A DNA stretch of 64,000 nt from DAIDKA01 sp036498905 (GCA_036498905.1 DASYER010000108.1:75373-139372), one strand, 5' to 3'. Counted from the first letter of the stretch, positions 34,115 through 43,643 are shown. Notes: generated by a model from the letters alone, not told the origin. Translations and numbers: made by a program.

Positions 34115-35560
34115 ATGTCGCCAATTCGCTTTTCTGCCCGTTCCCTGGTGCCCGTGGCAGTCGCCGCCGTGCTTGCCGGGTGCGCACTGGGTCCCAATTA
34201 CAAGCGTCCCGATACCGCGGTTTCCGAGCACTATAAAAACCCCGTCAGCGCCACCACCCAGGCGCCCCCCGACAACTGGTGGACCCTCTTCAATGATCCG
34301 GTCCTCAATGATCTGGAACAGCAGGTCGAGGTATCAAATCAGAACATCGCCCAGGCCGCCGCCGCCTACATGCAGGCGCGGGCCGTGGTGCGCCAGGACC
34401 GCTCCAACCTGCTGCCCTCCATCAGCGTGTCCGGTGGGGTGACCCGCAGCGGAGGCAATAGTGGATTCGGGGGTACCGGTACCGGGCTCACGCTGCCCAG
34501 CCGGGGCAGCTCGACCACGACGACCTATCAGCTCGACCCGAGCGCGAGCTGGGAACTGGACGTGTGGGGGCGTCTGCGCCGCACCTTGGAGAACGCGCAC
34601 GCCAGTGCCCAGGCCAGCTCCGCTGACCTCGCCAATGCGAAGCTTTCCGCCCAGAGCCAACTGGCCATCGCCTATCTGCAGCTGCGTGGCGCGGATGCCC
34701 AGCGCAAGTTGCTCTCCGACACCGAAGTGGCCTATGCGCGCACGCTGACGATCTCGGAGAACCGCTACAAGGCCGGCACCGCCGCGCGCACGGATGTCCT
34801 GCAGGCGCAGACCCAGATGTACTCGGCGCAGGACCAGGAGCAGTCCGAAGTCCTGCAGCGCGCGCAGCTGGAGAATTCCATTGCGGCCCTGATCGGCAAA
34901 CCGGCCTCCGGCTTCACGCTCGCACCCCGTGACACCTGGGACATTCCGGTGCCGGAAATTCCCGGCGGCGTGCCCTCCGAGCTTTTGGAGCGCCGCCCGG
35001 ATATCGTGATTGCCGAGCGCCAGATGGCTGCCGCCAACGCCATCATCGGCGTGCAGGAAGCCAATTACTTCCCGGCCATCACCCTGACCGGCTCCTACGG
35101 ATTTCTCTCTACCGCCGCCAGCACCCTGTTCAATCGAGCCAGCCTGTCGCACTCGATCGGCGGAACACTGTCGCAGACCCTGCTGGACTTCGGCGGTCGC
35201 CGGGCCCAGGTGGATCAGGCACGCGACGCGTACGCACAGTCGGTGGCATCGTACAAACAGTCGGTGCTGACCGCGTTCCAGGACGTGGAGAATGACCTGG
35301 TCGCTGCCGACATTTATCGCAAGGAATTCGATCTGCGCACCAAGAATTCCGACGCTGCCGATTTGACCGAAAGCCTCACGCTCAATGAGTACAAGGCCGG
35401 TACGGTGGATTTCACCACGGTGGTGGTCGCACAGACTGCCGCCTTGAGTGCACGGCTGCAATTGGCGCAAATGCGCGTTCAGCGCCAGACCGATGCGGTC
35501 ACCCTGGTCACGGACCTGGGCGGCGGCTGGAAAGCACCGGACTTCACACACTATAAGTGA
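34115..35560 (+). CDS. RND-type efflux outer-membrane lipoprotein (NodT/OprM family)
   Basis: A 481-residue TolC-type outer membrane factor. It has a lipobox (VLAGC near residue 24) followed by ALGPNYKRP, the classic NodT start, and two OEP repeats with long coiled coils (LSAQSQLAIAYLQLRGADAQ; QDVENDLVAADIYR). It would form the trimeric exit duct of a tripartite pump. No membrane-fusion or RND pump gene is next to it, so its partners lie elsewhere. AAGGA ribosome site before the ATG. Followed by a convergent truncated gene. Confidence 0.92.
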   Translation: MSPIRFSARSLVPVAVAAVLAGCALGPNYKRPDTAVSEHYKNPVSATTQAPPDNWWTLFNDPVLNDLEQQVEVSNQNIAQAAAAYMQARAVVRQDRSNLLPSISVSGGVTRSGGNSGFGGTGTGLTLPSRGSSTTTTYQLDPSASWELDVWGRLRRTLENAHASAQASSADLANAKLSAQSQLAIAYLQLRGADAQRKLLSDTEVAYARTLTISENRYKAGTAARTDVLQAQTQMYSAQDQEQSEVLQRAQLENSIAALIGKPASGFTLAPRDTWDIPVPEIPGGVPSELLERRPDIVIAERQMAAANAIIGVQEANYFPAITLTGSYGFLSTAASTLFNRASLSHSIGGTLSQTLLDFGGRRAQVDQARDAYAQSVASYKQSVLTAFQDVENDLVAADIYRKEFDLRTKNSDAADLTESLTLNEYKAGTVDFTTVVVAQTAALSARLQLAQMRVQRQTDAVTLVTDLGGGWKAPDFTHYK

Positions 35561-35578
35561 CCGCGGCGGCCCGACGTT

Positions 35579-36268
35579 TCAGTCGGCCCAGGCGCCCATC
35601 GCAAAATCCGCATGGATGAACTCCCGGCGGAGCATGAAGACCTTCAGGCTCTCCAGCGCGCCCATCGCCTGCGCATCCAGGCTCAGCCGCGCGGGCAGCA
35701 CCGGCCAGCGCTGCAGCAGTTCCTGTGCAATGACTTCCGGATACTCCCGCAGCAAGGTCGCATTGACCGTGACGGTGTGCAGCAGTGCCGTATGCGCCTG
35801 CAGCCAAGGGTCAGGCTGCCCGCCCACATCAACCAGCACTCGAGCCGCGGCGACGCGCGCGGCTTCCAGTCCGGCGGGGCCGCGCACATACACCGCATCC
35901 ACCGAGCCGTCCTGCAGGGCGACCATTTCCGCGGCATAGGCATTGGGGAGCGTGCGGGTCACCGACTCGGCCGACGGCAGCTCCACCCACTCGACGGCAT
36001 GGCCAGAAAGCCCCACCGACTCCAGCACCGCGGTGGCCGCCCGCAAGGCGTGCACGCGCGCAGCGCCGGATTCCAGATTGACGGCGGGCAACCCGATGCG
36101 TCGCTCACGAAGGTCGGCACCGCGGCGCAGCCTGGCATTGCCGCGCACGATGAGGGCCTGGAATTCCTCGACCCGGGATACACCGACCAGCCGCGTTACC
36201 GCTCCTCGAGTGTGGGCCGTGATGGCGGCCACTGCCGCCTGCTGCTGCAGGATCTCGCTTGCTCGCAT
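35579..36268 (-). pseudogene. SsuA/DszB-like substrate-binding protein, N-terminally truncated
   Basis: A 229-residue stretch that matches the second part of nitrate/sulfonate/taurine or desulfinase-type periplasmic-binding-like proteins: RVEEFQALIVRGNARLRRGA, then DLRERRIGLP (usual DLRGKRIGLP), VDAVYVRGPAGLEAARVA and VNATLLREYPEVI. Full members have about 330 residues with a signal peptide and a first lobe strand that are missing here. No in-frame upstream coding is seen; the neighbouring frame upstream has protein-like sequence (TASVLTSSLHARYAQSPSN), so a frameshift is possible. Most likely a remnant; a short functional protein cannot be excluded. Confidence 0.5.
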
Positions 36269-36383
36269 CGCAGTTCACCAAGGATGGAGTTACTGGGGCT
36301 TTGAGCGTAGCGGGCGTGCAGTGACGAAGTCAGTACCGAGGCGGTGACGAAGCAGTGACAGTCCGGCGGGCGCTCTTGCGTGG

Positions 36384-38030
36384 CTAGCGCGCCGCCATGC
36401 GGTTCAGGCGCCGCTTGAACGCGGCCGTGATGGCCGTCAGCTCCGAAACTCTCAGCAGCGTCGCACAGCCCGCAAACGCTGCGGTTGCGACCACGATGGT
36501 GGCCATCAGCCATGCCAGCCGCAGCCAGAACCCCGTTGCCTGCCAGCCCGGCAACAGCCACTGCGTGCTGGCGATGCAAACGGCGGCCATCACCCCCGCT
36601 GCGATCCCGACTCGCAGCGTCAGTGAGCCCAATGCCGCGGAATGGAACCGTCCGAGTTCACGGCGCATGAGAATGAACAGCACGATGAAGTTGATGGTTG
36701 CGATGCAGGCGGTGGAGAACGCCAGACCGCGATGACCCCAGCCCAGGTGCCAGGTGAAGAACCAGTTGAACAGCAGGTTAAGCCCGATCGCGGCGAAGCT
36801 GACGAACATCGGCGTCTTGCGCCGATCGATGGCGTAGAAGGCATTCACGAGCACCTTCAATGAGGCGTAGCCGATGAGACCCAGGGCGTAGTACTGCAGA
36901 TCCCCAGCCGCCTCGTGCGCCTCATGGGCGGTGAAGCGCCCATGCCGGTAGAGCACCGAGACAATCGGTTCGGCCAAAACGATCAATCCCACGGTCGCCG
37001 GAATCGTCATCAGGAATGCCAGCCGGATGCCACGCGCCAGTTCGGTACGAAAGCCGTCGCGGTTGCCGGCCACCGCCAGGCGCGCCAGCAGCGGCAAGGA
37101 CACTGTGCCGAGCGCCACGCCGAAAATACCCAGCGGCAGCTGCATCAGCCGAAAGGCGATGGACAGCCAGTAGGTCGGGCCGTTTCCCAGGTGCGAGGCA
37201 AAGACGGAATTGACCATCACGTTGACCTGAGTGGAGCTGGCGGCGATCACCGAAGGGATCATCAGGCGCAGCACGGCTGAGACGCCCGCGTCGCGCCAGG
37301 CCAGATCCGGCCGGAACACGAAGCCCTGGCGCCGCAGCGCCGGCAGCTGCATTCCCAGCTGCAGCAGCCCTCCGACCAGCGTTCCCAACGCCAGCCCCAA
37401 CAGGGCGCGCGCTCCGAAATGCGGATCGAATATCCACCCCAGCGCGACGCCGGCCGCGATGGAGCCGAGGTTGAAGAAGCTCGAGGCCATCGCCGGTACG
37501 CCGAACACATTGCGCGCGTTCAGCATGCCCATCACCAGCGCCGCCAGCGACACCATGAGGATGAACGGATACATGACGCGCGCCAGCGTCACAGTCAGCG
37601 CCTGCTTGGCCGGATCAAATCCCGGGGCCAATTCGGAAATGATCCAGGGTGCGAAAACGATGCCGAGGATGGTGATGCCGCTGAGCACCACCAGCGTCAG
37701 CGTCGTGATCTTGTTGGCGAGGCGGAATGCGGCCGCATCACCGTCGCGGCTGATCGTCTTGCTGAAGATGGTGATGAAGGCCGTGGACAACGCGCCTTCG
37801 GCAAACAGGTCGCGCAGCAGATTCGGAATGCGGAACGCGATGGTGAATGCATCCATCATCGCGCCACCACCGAAGAGGGCTGCGAATATCTGCTCGCGCG
37901 CCAACCCCAGGACACGACTGCACATCACGGCCAGACCGACGATGCCGGCCGCCCGGGTGTTGAGAGTCTCGGACCGGGGCTGGGTGGGTGCAGCTAGGGG
38001 CGGGTTTTCAGATATGGGACTGGATGCCAA
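36384..38030 (-). CDS. murJ: Lipid II flippase MurJ
   Basis: A 548-residue, 14-segment MOP-superfamily membrane protein, the flippase for lipid II in peptidoglycan synthesis. Family blocks are clear: SRVLGLAREQIFAALFGGG, DAFTIAFRIPNLLRDLFAEG and ALSTAFITIFSK. The start appears to be TTG at 38030. In most gammaproteobacteria murJ lies next to rpsT and ribF-ileS; here it is between an MFS gene and a truncated binding-protein gene, so the usual cluster has been broken. This is an essential gene unless there is another copy. Confidence 0.93.
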   Translation of the reverse strand: MASSPISENPPLAAPTQPRSETLNTRAAGIVGLAVMCSRVLGLAREQIFAALFGGGAMMDAFTIAFRIPNLLRDLFAEGALSTAFITIFSKTISRDGDAAAFRLANKITTLTLVVLSGITILGIVFAPWIISELAPGFDPAKQALTVTLARVMYPFILMVSLAALVMGMLNARNVFGVPAMASSFFNLGSIAAGVALGWIFDPHFGARALLGLALGTLVGGLLQLGMQLPALRRQGFVFRPDLAWRDAGVSAVLRLMIPSVIAASSTQVNVMVNSVFASHLGNGPTYWLSIAFRLMQLPLGIFGVALGTVSLPLLARLAVAGNRDGFRTELARGIRLAFLMTIPATVGLIVLAEPIVSVLYRHGRFTAHEAHEAAGDLQYYALGLIGYASLKVLVNAFYAIDRRKTPMFVSFAAIGLNLLFNWFFTWHLGWGHRGLAFSTACIATINFIVLFILMRRELGRFHSAALGSLTLRVGIAAGVMAAVCIASTQWLLPGWQATGFWLRLAWLMATIVVATAAFAGCATLLRVSELTAITAAFKRRLNRMAAR

Positions 38031-38134
38031 GTGTCGGACTTTGAAGCAGAATTGATCGTAGTCACTCTACCCGTATGTGATGCAGGCTGGCCAGAGGCGC
38101 TTGCGGAATGCGCAGGTGTTCACGTTTTTCCTGA

Positions 38135-39460
38135 TCAGGCCGCCACGCCCTCCCGGCGACAGCGCAGCGCCGCCGCGACCCACAACAGTCCGCTGACACC
38201 CACCGCGACCGGGACCAGCAGCACGCCCTGCCCCAGCGAGGTGTGATCCGACACGCTGCCGATCAACGGCGGGGAGATGACGTCGCCGAGAAGATGGATG
38301 GCCAGCACGCTCAACGCCACCGCGGATGCGCGGTGCGCCGGGCTCACGAGTGAGACAATGACGGAGTTGATGGGGCCGGTGGACATGAACAGCAGCAGTT
38401 CGGCGACCACCAGGGTCGGATAGAAGACTGACGGCGTAGCCGAAGTCAGGCAACCGATGGCCAGCGGCAAGGCCAGCAGGGTCGCAATCCCTGATACCCA
38501 CAGGTACGCCTGTCGCGTGTAGCGCAGGCAGTAGTCGCCCAACCAGCCTCCGGCGAAAGTACCCACGAATCCTGTGACCACGACGATGGCGCCAAATCCC
38601 GTCGTCGCCTGTGACACGGGCACGGCACGGACCCGTTCCAGGAAAGTCGGCATCCAGAAAGCCAGTCCGCCCACGGCGAAGGTATATGCCGCGTACCCGA
38701 GCACCGTCAGCGCATAGGAGGCCTGGCGTGCCAGCTGCACATAGAGTGTCGCCGTACGGCGCAGCGCCAGCAGCGCGCCAGATCGACCCGCGCCCTGCGG
38801 CGCAGAGCTGGCGGTGACCGGATCAGCAAGCGGTTCGCTTGAGCCGCGCGGCGGGTCGGGCACCCGCAGTACCGCCAAGGCGAGCAGCAGGCCCGGCACA
38901 CTGCCGACAAAGAAGGCAGCCCGCCAACCCCAGGACTGCGAAACCAATCCGCCGATCACATACCCTAAGGCGGCGCCGACCGGAATGGCCATGTAGAAGA
39001 TCGCAAAGATGCGTCCGCGCCGCCTCGGCGGGTAGTAGTCCGCGAGCAGCGTCGGCGAAATGGTGGCATAGGCAGCTTCCCCGATACCGACCGCCGCCCG
39101 CGATGCGAACAATTCCCAGTAGGTTCGCGACAGACCCGACCACATCGTTGCCAGGCTCCACAAGGCCACGCCGATCGCGATGGGTCGCGTACGCGAGCGA
39201 CGATCCCCCAGATAGCCGAAGGCGGGTGCCGCCAGCATGTAGACGACCACGAATCCCGGCGAGAGGATGCCGAGCTGGAAATCCGTGGTCACAATACCCG
39301 AGGCCTTCAACTGCGGGAGCACTGCGGATGGGATATAGCGATCCAGGTAGTTGAGCAGATTGATCAACGTCAGGACGAACAGGCCGCGAGCCGCGAAGCG
39401 CACGGCGGTATGCGGCCCTGCCGCCGGGTCTTGTCGCGAAGTCACGCCAGTTGGTCCCAT
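38135..39460 (-). CDS. MFS transporter, spinster-like
   Basis: A 441-residue major-facilitator protein with 12 predicted segments. Features include LINLLNYLDRYIPSAVLPQL in TM1, GYLGDRRSRTRPIAIGVALW in the TM2-3 loop, and the spinster-type block AVGIGEAAYATISPTLLADY. Such transporters (Spns-like) move lipids or organic acids in different systems; the substrate here is unknown. It lies 105 bases before murJ on the same strand, divergent from the Vgb-like gene. Confidence 0.85.
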   Translation of the reverse strand: MGPTGVTSRQDPAAGPHTAVRFAARGLFVLTLINLLNYLDRYIPSAVLPQLKASGIVTTDFQLGILSPGFVVVYMLAAPAFGYLGDRRSRTRPIAIGVALWSLATMWSGLSRTYWELFASRAAVGIGEAAYATISPTLLADYYPPRRRGRIFAIFYMAIPVGAALGYVIGGLVSQSWGWRAAFFVGSVPGLLLALAVLRVPDPPRGSSEPLADPVTASSAPQGAGRSGALLALRRTATLYVQLARQASYALTVLGYAAYTFAVGGLAFWMPTFLERVRAVPVSQATTGFGAIVVVTGFVGTFAGGWLGDYCLRYTRQAYLWVSGIATLLALPLAIGCLTSATPSVFYPTLVVAELLLFMSTGPINSVIVSLVSPAHRASAVALSVLAIHLLGDVISPPLIGSVSDHTSLGQGVLLVPVAVGVSGLLWVAAALRCRREGVAA

Positions 39461-39532
39461 GCCCCCTAAAGTACGCGAAATGATACGCTGCCGGTCGGGC
39501 CAAAAGCTTCACACCTGTCACGAGGATCTGCC

Positions 39533-40648
39533 ATGGCGGTAACAGGATGCAATGTGCGACATCGGTGCCGAACTCACACCGCCACGCTGGTCGGGGCACT
39601 GGCCGGTGCGCTGTGGTCACTACCGCATGCGACGGCGAGTCTTGCGGCGAGCTCCGACCCCAATCAGCAGCGTTGGCTGGCGCCCCATGAGAGCGGCCTG
39701 GTCACGGATGGCCAGGTGCATTTCTTTCCCCTGCCCCATGAACGCAGCGGGCCGAGCACCGTGGTGGTTGCGGTCGATGGTCGGATCTGGTTTACGGAAA
39801 GCAGCGGCAATCGCATCGGCAGCATGAATCCGGATGGCAGCGATCTGCAGGAATTCGCGCTGCCGCACCCCGACAGTGGACCGCGCATCCTCGCGCGCGG
39901 AGCGGACGGCAATCTTTGGTTCTCCGAACATACCGGCAACCGCATGGCCCGTATCACCCAGAACGGCAGCATCACGGAATGGGATATTCCCACCCCAAAC
40001 AGCCAGCCGCGGGCGATTGCCCTGGGCAAGGACGGCAACATGTGGTTCGGCATGTTCGCCGCCGGCAAGATCGGCCGCATCACACCCAAGGGAGTGATCA
40101 CCGAATTCACGCCGCCAACTGCGAATAGCGGGCCGCGCGCCCTCGCCGCGGGCAGCGACGGCAACATCTGGTTCTCCGAATACAAGACCGACAAGATCGG
40201 CCGCATCACGCCCAAGGGCATGATCACCGAATATTCGCTGCCGCGTCCGAACAGCGGACCCGGCGACATCACGATGGGGCCTGACGGCGCCTTGTGGTTC
40301 GTCGAATTGTCCGGCGGCGTCGATGGTGTGCGCACCGACGGCAATCGGGTCGGACGCATCACCTACGGTGGCAAGATCAGCGAGTATCCGCTGGGGCCGG
40401 GCGCAACCCCGATCAACATCACCGTCGGTCCGGACCGCAACCTGTGGTTCACCCGCGGCCAAGGTGTCGGGCGCATCACGGTGGAGGGCAAAATCACCGA
40501 GTTTCCGACCGGGCCCGATACTCGCGGTGCGGGTCTCACCGCGGGCAGCGACCGCGAGCCTCCCACCCGACTCGTGAACCGGCTGTGGATTGCCGATGGC
40601 GGCGCCAACCGGCTGAGCTACCTGCAGTTCGCACCACCTACGGGCTGA
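39533..40648 (+). CDS. Vgb-like beta-propeller protein (streptogramin-lyase fold)
   Basis: A 371-residue exported protein with a seven-bladed Vgb/NHL-type propeller. Repeats of about 42 residues are plain: DGNLWFSEHTGNRMARIT, DGNMWFGMFAAGKIGRIT, DGNIWFSEYKTDKIGRIT and RNLWFTRGQGVGRIT, with ITEFxxPxxNSGPRAI linkers. Virginiamycin B lyase has catalytic His/Glu residues late in the propeller; I cannot confirm them, so lyase activity is not claimed. Signal region near residues 10-40. It is followed 19 bases later by a secreted ABM-domain gene, likely one operon. Confidence 0.85.
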   Translation: MAVTGCNVRHRCRTHTATLVGALAGALWSLPHATASLAASSDPNQQRWLAPHESGLVTDGQVHFFPLPHERSGPSTVVVAVDGRIWFTESSGNRIGSMNPDGSDLQEFALPHPDSGPRILARGADGNLWFSEHTGNRMARITQNGSITEWDIPTPNSQPRAIALGKDGNMWFGMFAAGKIGRITPKGVITEFTPPTANSGPRALAAGSDGNIWFSEYKTDKIGRITPKGMITEYSLPRPNSGPGDITMGPDGALWFVELSGGVDGVRTDGNRVGRITYGGKISEYPLGPGATPINITVGPDRNLWFTRGQGVGRITVEGKITEFPTGPDTRGAGLTAGSDREPPTRLVNRLWIADGGANRLSYLQFAPPTG

Positions 40649-40667
40649 ACCCTAAAGGAGAGACCGG

Positions 40668-41072
40668 ATGAAAGCTGGCATGTTGATCGCAGTCGCCGCG
40701 CTCGGTTTGCTTAGCGCGGCCCACGCACAGGCACCCGCGGGCGGCGCAGCCGCAGCCGGCAGTGGCCCGGCCCCGACCACCTTCGTCGTAAAGTTCAAGA
40801 TCAAGCCGGGCCGCAACGCGGATTTCGAGAAGGTGATGAAGAAGCTGCAGGGACAGCTCGCCGCCTCGGAGCCGGGCAATGTCTATTACGACCTGTACCT
40901 GCCCTCACCGGATTCCCAGACCTATGTGCTGATCGAACATTACAAGGATGCCGATGCCGTCAAAGCCCATGGCAAGGATCCGAATACCCAGGCCATGGCT
41001 GCGGCGATCAAGGACTTGCTCGATGGACCGCCTGACGCCTTGCGGCTGATTCTGGTGAGCAGCAAGCGCTAA
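40668..41072 (+). CDS. Exported antibiotic-biosynthesis-monooxygenase (ABM) domain protein
   Basis: A 134-residue protein with a signal peptide (MKAGMLIAVAALGLLSAAHA) and a dimeric alpha/beta-barrel ABM domain: FVVKFKIKPGRNADFEKVMK, NVYYDLYLPSPDSQTYVLIE, HYKDADAVKAHGKD. ABM proteins include quinol monooxygenases (YgiN) and heme or polyketide-modifying enzymes; exported ones are poorly studied. A strong AAAGGAGAG ribosome site lies before the ATG. Likely cotranscribed with the Vgb-like gene. Confidence 0.85.
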   Translation: MKAGMLIAVAALGLLSAAHAQAPAGGAAAAGSGPAPTTFVVKFKIKPGRNADFEKVMKKLQGQLAASEPGNVYYDLYLPSPDSQTYVLIEHYKDADAVKAHGKDPNTQAMAAAIKDLLDGPPDALRLILVSSKR

Positions 41073-41209
41073 AGTACAGATCCTCCCTAGCACGGCCCTG
41101 CCGTAGTCCGCGTCCGACCCTGTTTCCCGGCTCCTCACGGACTCATGAGGCGCGTTGCCGGTGTCACGATCGCCGCGACTTCGATTAAGGCCCGTTAAGG
41201 AGGACCAAG

Positions 41210-41566
41210 ATGACAACGACCAGCAATACCAGCGGCTATGTGATTTCATCCGACAAGGTGGAAGGCACGTCCGTTTTCAATGGCAGCGGCGACAAGCTCG
41301 GCTCGATCGACGATCTGATGATCGACAAGCGCACCGGACATGTCCGATACGCGGTACTGGAGTTCGGCGGTTTCCTGGGGATTGGATCTGATCGCTATCC
41401 CATCCCCTGGAATGTGCTGCGGTACGACACGGCCAAGGACGGCTACGTGGTACCCCTCGACAAAAACAATCTCGAGAATGCGCCCCGCTATCAGATCGAC
41501 AATACGCCGACCTACGACGGTGCTTACGGCACACGCGTCGACACTTACTACAGCAAGTTCAGTTGA
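41210..41566 (+). CDS. PRC-barrel domain protein
   Basis: A 118-residue protein with a PRC-barrel: VEGTSVFNGSGDKLGSIDDL, MIDKRTGHVRYAVLEFGGFL, then SDRYPIPWNVLRYD. This beta-barrel is known from photosynthetic reaction-centre H subunits and RimM; small stand-alone forms are common in soil Proteobacteria and often stress-linked. It has a strong AAGGAGGA ribosome site. A 13-bp terminator hairpin follows the stop. Confidence 0.88.
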   Translation: MTTTSNTSGYVISSDKVEGTSVFNGSGDKLGSIDDLMIDKRTGHVRYAVLEFGGFLGIGSDRYPIPWNVLRYDTAKDGYVVPLDKNNLENAPRYQIDNTPTYDGAYGTRVDTYYSKFS

Positions 41567-41574
41567 AGATGGGG

Positions 41575-41606
41575 CCCCATGCCGGCTGGCGCGAGCCGGC
41601 ATGGGG
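41575..41606. terminator. Terminator hairpin between convergent genes
   Basis: CCCCATGCCGGCT (41575-41587), loop GGCGCG, AGCCGGCATGGGG (41594-41606): a perfect 13-bp stem between the PRC-barrel gene and the lipoprotein hydrolase gene. The T-run is weak (TTATAGATTT), but position and stability fit a bidirectional terminator. Confidence 0.8.
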
Positions 41607-43190
41607 TTATAGATTTGCGAAAAACGATCGGGCTGCGGCCAGGCAGAATGGCGCCACCAGGGTCGCGTGATAGGCCGCGGTGACCGCCGCGAAGCCGCCA
41701 TCCGTGGCGCCTTGTGCGATGGCGTCGGCGGCGATCAGGGCTTTCGCGGCTTGAAACTCCTGTTTCAGATTGCCATACGGATCCATGGTTGTAGCCGATG
41801 ACTCCAGGTCGAGCACCCCGATCGGGGCCGACGCCGGCGGATGCGCGGTCCAGTAATTCTGCATCAACTGCGTATTGAACCAGAAGACGACCGGATCATC
41901 GGCTCCGCCGCACAGCTGCACGGGCGCCATCGGGACCCAGTTGCGCAAGTCATTGCGTTGCAGGGCCTGGCGCCAGGCCAACTTTGGCGCCGCCGCCGGC
42001 ACTCCCGTCGTCACGGTTGGAAAGCCGCCGTCCGGATTCTGCTGTGCATCCTCCAGGTAACTGAGCCTGTAGCTGTTCAGAATCAGATTCCCGCTGCCAA
42101 AGCCCAACGCGAACAGCGGCGCCAGATTGGCCGGTGTCGTGGGCGGCGTGATGCTCGCAAATTGGGGTGCGGGCGGTGTCGCGCTGAACAGTGCGTACTG
42201 CGGCAGTTTGCCTTGCGCATACAGTTCGCCGCGGGTCAGTGTCGTCGGCAACAGGGATTCGATGCCGCTCGCATACTGGGGCTCGAATATCTCGGTCGGG
42301 CTGGTGTAGATATTGCCGTAGGCGGCCTGATAGGCGGTCACGAGCAACGTGGTCGAAATGGGCGCACCGCCATTGACCGCACCGTAGAACACCGCATCGG
42401 CAAACGCTGCCAGCGCGTAGGGTCCGGACATCGGCGAGGCTGCGGTGACGGTCATTCCGGCCGCCTCCATCGCCCGCTGCGTCGCCATGGCGACGTATCC
42501 GCCTTGCGAGTAGCCGGTAATGAACAGCCGCCCGTTGTCCCGGGTCAGGGTCGCCGAGGCAATCGGCAGCGCCTTACGCGCGGCAGTGAGCGCATCGATC
42601 ATGTCCTTCGATTGCTGGGTGGCGATCAGGTAAGGATGGTACGGGAGCGTCGAGGTGTCGTAGCCCGCGTAGTTTGGTGCGACAACGATATAGCCCTGCG
42701 AGGCGAAAATTGCCGCCATGCCCAGCGCCTCGGCATTGTTCAGATCCGTCATGTCGAAGCTGCGGTCCGTCGTGGTGCCGTGCGCGTACAGCAGGACGGG
42801 CCGATTGCCCGTGCAACTGGAGCCAAGACCGCTGGGTATCATCAAAGCCGCGGATGCGGTCGTCGGCTCGTTTGCGCCACCGACCGTCTCGTATTGGATC
42901 TTGTAGATCAGAACGTCGCACACCGGTGAGCCACTCAGCGACAGCAGCGGCTGGTTGGTTGCCAAATTCAGTTCAACCAGCAGGCTCGGGGCAGTGACGG
43001 TTGCGATCAATTGCCCCGGACTTTGTAGCAGCGTGCCTTCGGGCGGTGTGGTCGAACCGGTGCCGGGGGGGGACCCCCCACCGCTATCGGTCCCCGAATC
43101 GGTGCCGCTGCCACCGCAGCCCGCGAGTATCAGCATCGCCAGCACGCACACATGGCGGGGCTTGGCAGGTACAGGAACGCTCAAGGTCAT
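41607..43190 (-). CDS. Lipoprotein lipase/esterase (secretory lipase-like alpha/beta hydrolase)
   Basis: A 527-residue lipoprotein. The N-terminus has a lipobox (LILAGCGG), then a Gly/Ser/Thr/Pro linker. The hydrolase core shows RPVLLYAHGTTTDRSF, IVVAPNYAGYDTST and the nucleophile elbow FITGYSQGGYVAMA. Late residues CGGADDPVVFWFNT likely carry the acid Asp. The arrangement resembles secretory lipases/feruloyl-esterase-like enzymes that act on esters outside the cell. ATG at 43190 chosen as it gives a proper lipoprotein signal. Confidence 0.82.
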   Translation of the reverse strand: MTLSVPVPAKPRHVCVLAMLILAGCGGSGTDSGTDSGGGSPPGTGSTTPPEGTLLQSPGQLIATVTAPSLLVELNLATNQPLLSLSGSPVCDVLIYKIQYETVGGANEPTTASAALMIPSGLGSSCTGNRPVLLYAHGTTTDRSFDMTDLNNAEALGMAAIFASQGYIVVAPNYAGYDTSTLPYHPYLIATQQSKDMIDALTAARKALPIASATLTRDNGRLFITGYSQGGYVAMATQRAMEAAGMTVTAASPMSGPYALAAFADAVFYGAVNGGAPISTTLLVTAYQAAYGNIYTSPTEIFEPQYASGIESLLPTTLTRGELYAQGKLPQYALFSATPPAPQFASITPPTTPANLAPLFALGFGSGNLILNSYRLSYLEDAQQNPDGGFPTVTTGVPAAAPKLAWRQALQRNDLRNWVPMAPVQLCGGADDPVVFWFNTQLMQNYWTAHPPASAPIGVLDLESSATTMDPYGNLKQEFQAAKALIAADAIAQGATDGGFAAVTAAYHATLVAPFCLAAARSFFANL

Positions 43191-43298
43191 AAGGCCACTC
43201 ACGGGGGATTGCAATGCCTGAGCCTGCCCCGCCGCGGCTAGGGCGGTCTGTCCGACGCCCCCCTCATCGTCTCGTAGGCGGCGTTACCGCCACGCCTG

Positions 43299-43499
43299 CT
43301 ACCGCACCGGTGGCAATGGCGGCAGCGGCAGTATCCAAGGCGAACTGGTCTTTCCGGTCGTCTGCGCGGTGCTCTCCGGCGGATCGACGCGCGCTGCGAA
43401 CTTTCCGCAGCAGGGGCACACAATCAGGGGAACCGTGCGCGACCGGCCGGCAGCCGGGGTTTCGATAGAACGCCCGCATTGCGGACATTTGACAAGCAT
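43299..43499 (-). CDS. Small zinc-ribbon-like protein
   Basis: A 66-residue protein with two Cys pairs, CPQC near residue 5 and CPCC near residue 28 (MLVKCPQCGRSIETPAAGRS, then PLIVCPCCGKFAAR), spaced like a zinc ribbon. The C-terminal half is Ser/Thr/Pro-rich and ends in a hydrophobic Leu/Pro stretch. Small zinc-ribbon proteins of this sort are common; the function is unknown. A small GGCGG-CGTTA-CCGCC hairpin lies after the stop at 43277-43291. Confidence 0.5.
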   Translation of the reverse strand: MLVKCPQCGRSIETPAAGRSRTVPLIVCPCCGKFAARVDPPESTAQTTGKTSSPWILPLPPLPPVR

Positions 43500-43643
43500 A
43501 GTGCAGCTCCGTACGGGAGTCTGCTAGCGGCGGGGCGAAATGCACCCGCCACGAGGCTCTGAAACCGTCCTGCAATTCTACGCTCTATTCGCCCCGGCCG
43601 CCTCGTCCTGCGAGCCCCTGCTTTCATAACGCCTGGCCCGCTA

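Noticed and set aside
39533..40648. Streptogramin-resistance lyase call for the Vgb-like gene
   Set aside because: Only the propeller repeats are certain; the catalytic residues could not be confirmed and most family members are not resistance enzymes.
41841..42929. 362-codon plus-strand ORF opposite the lipoprotein hydrolase
   Set aside because: Arg/His/Gly-rich shadow of a well-supported gene.
43264..43575. Alternative minus-strand ORF overlapping the zinc-ribbon gene
   Set aside because: The 43299-43499 frame has the paired CPxC motifs; the other frame has no motif.
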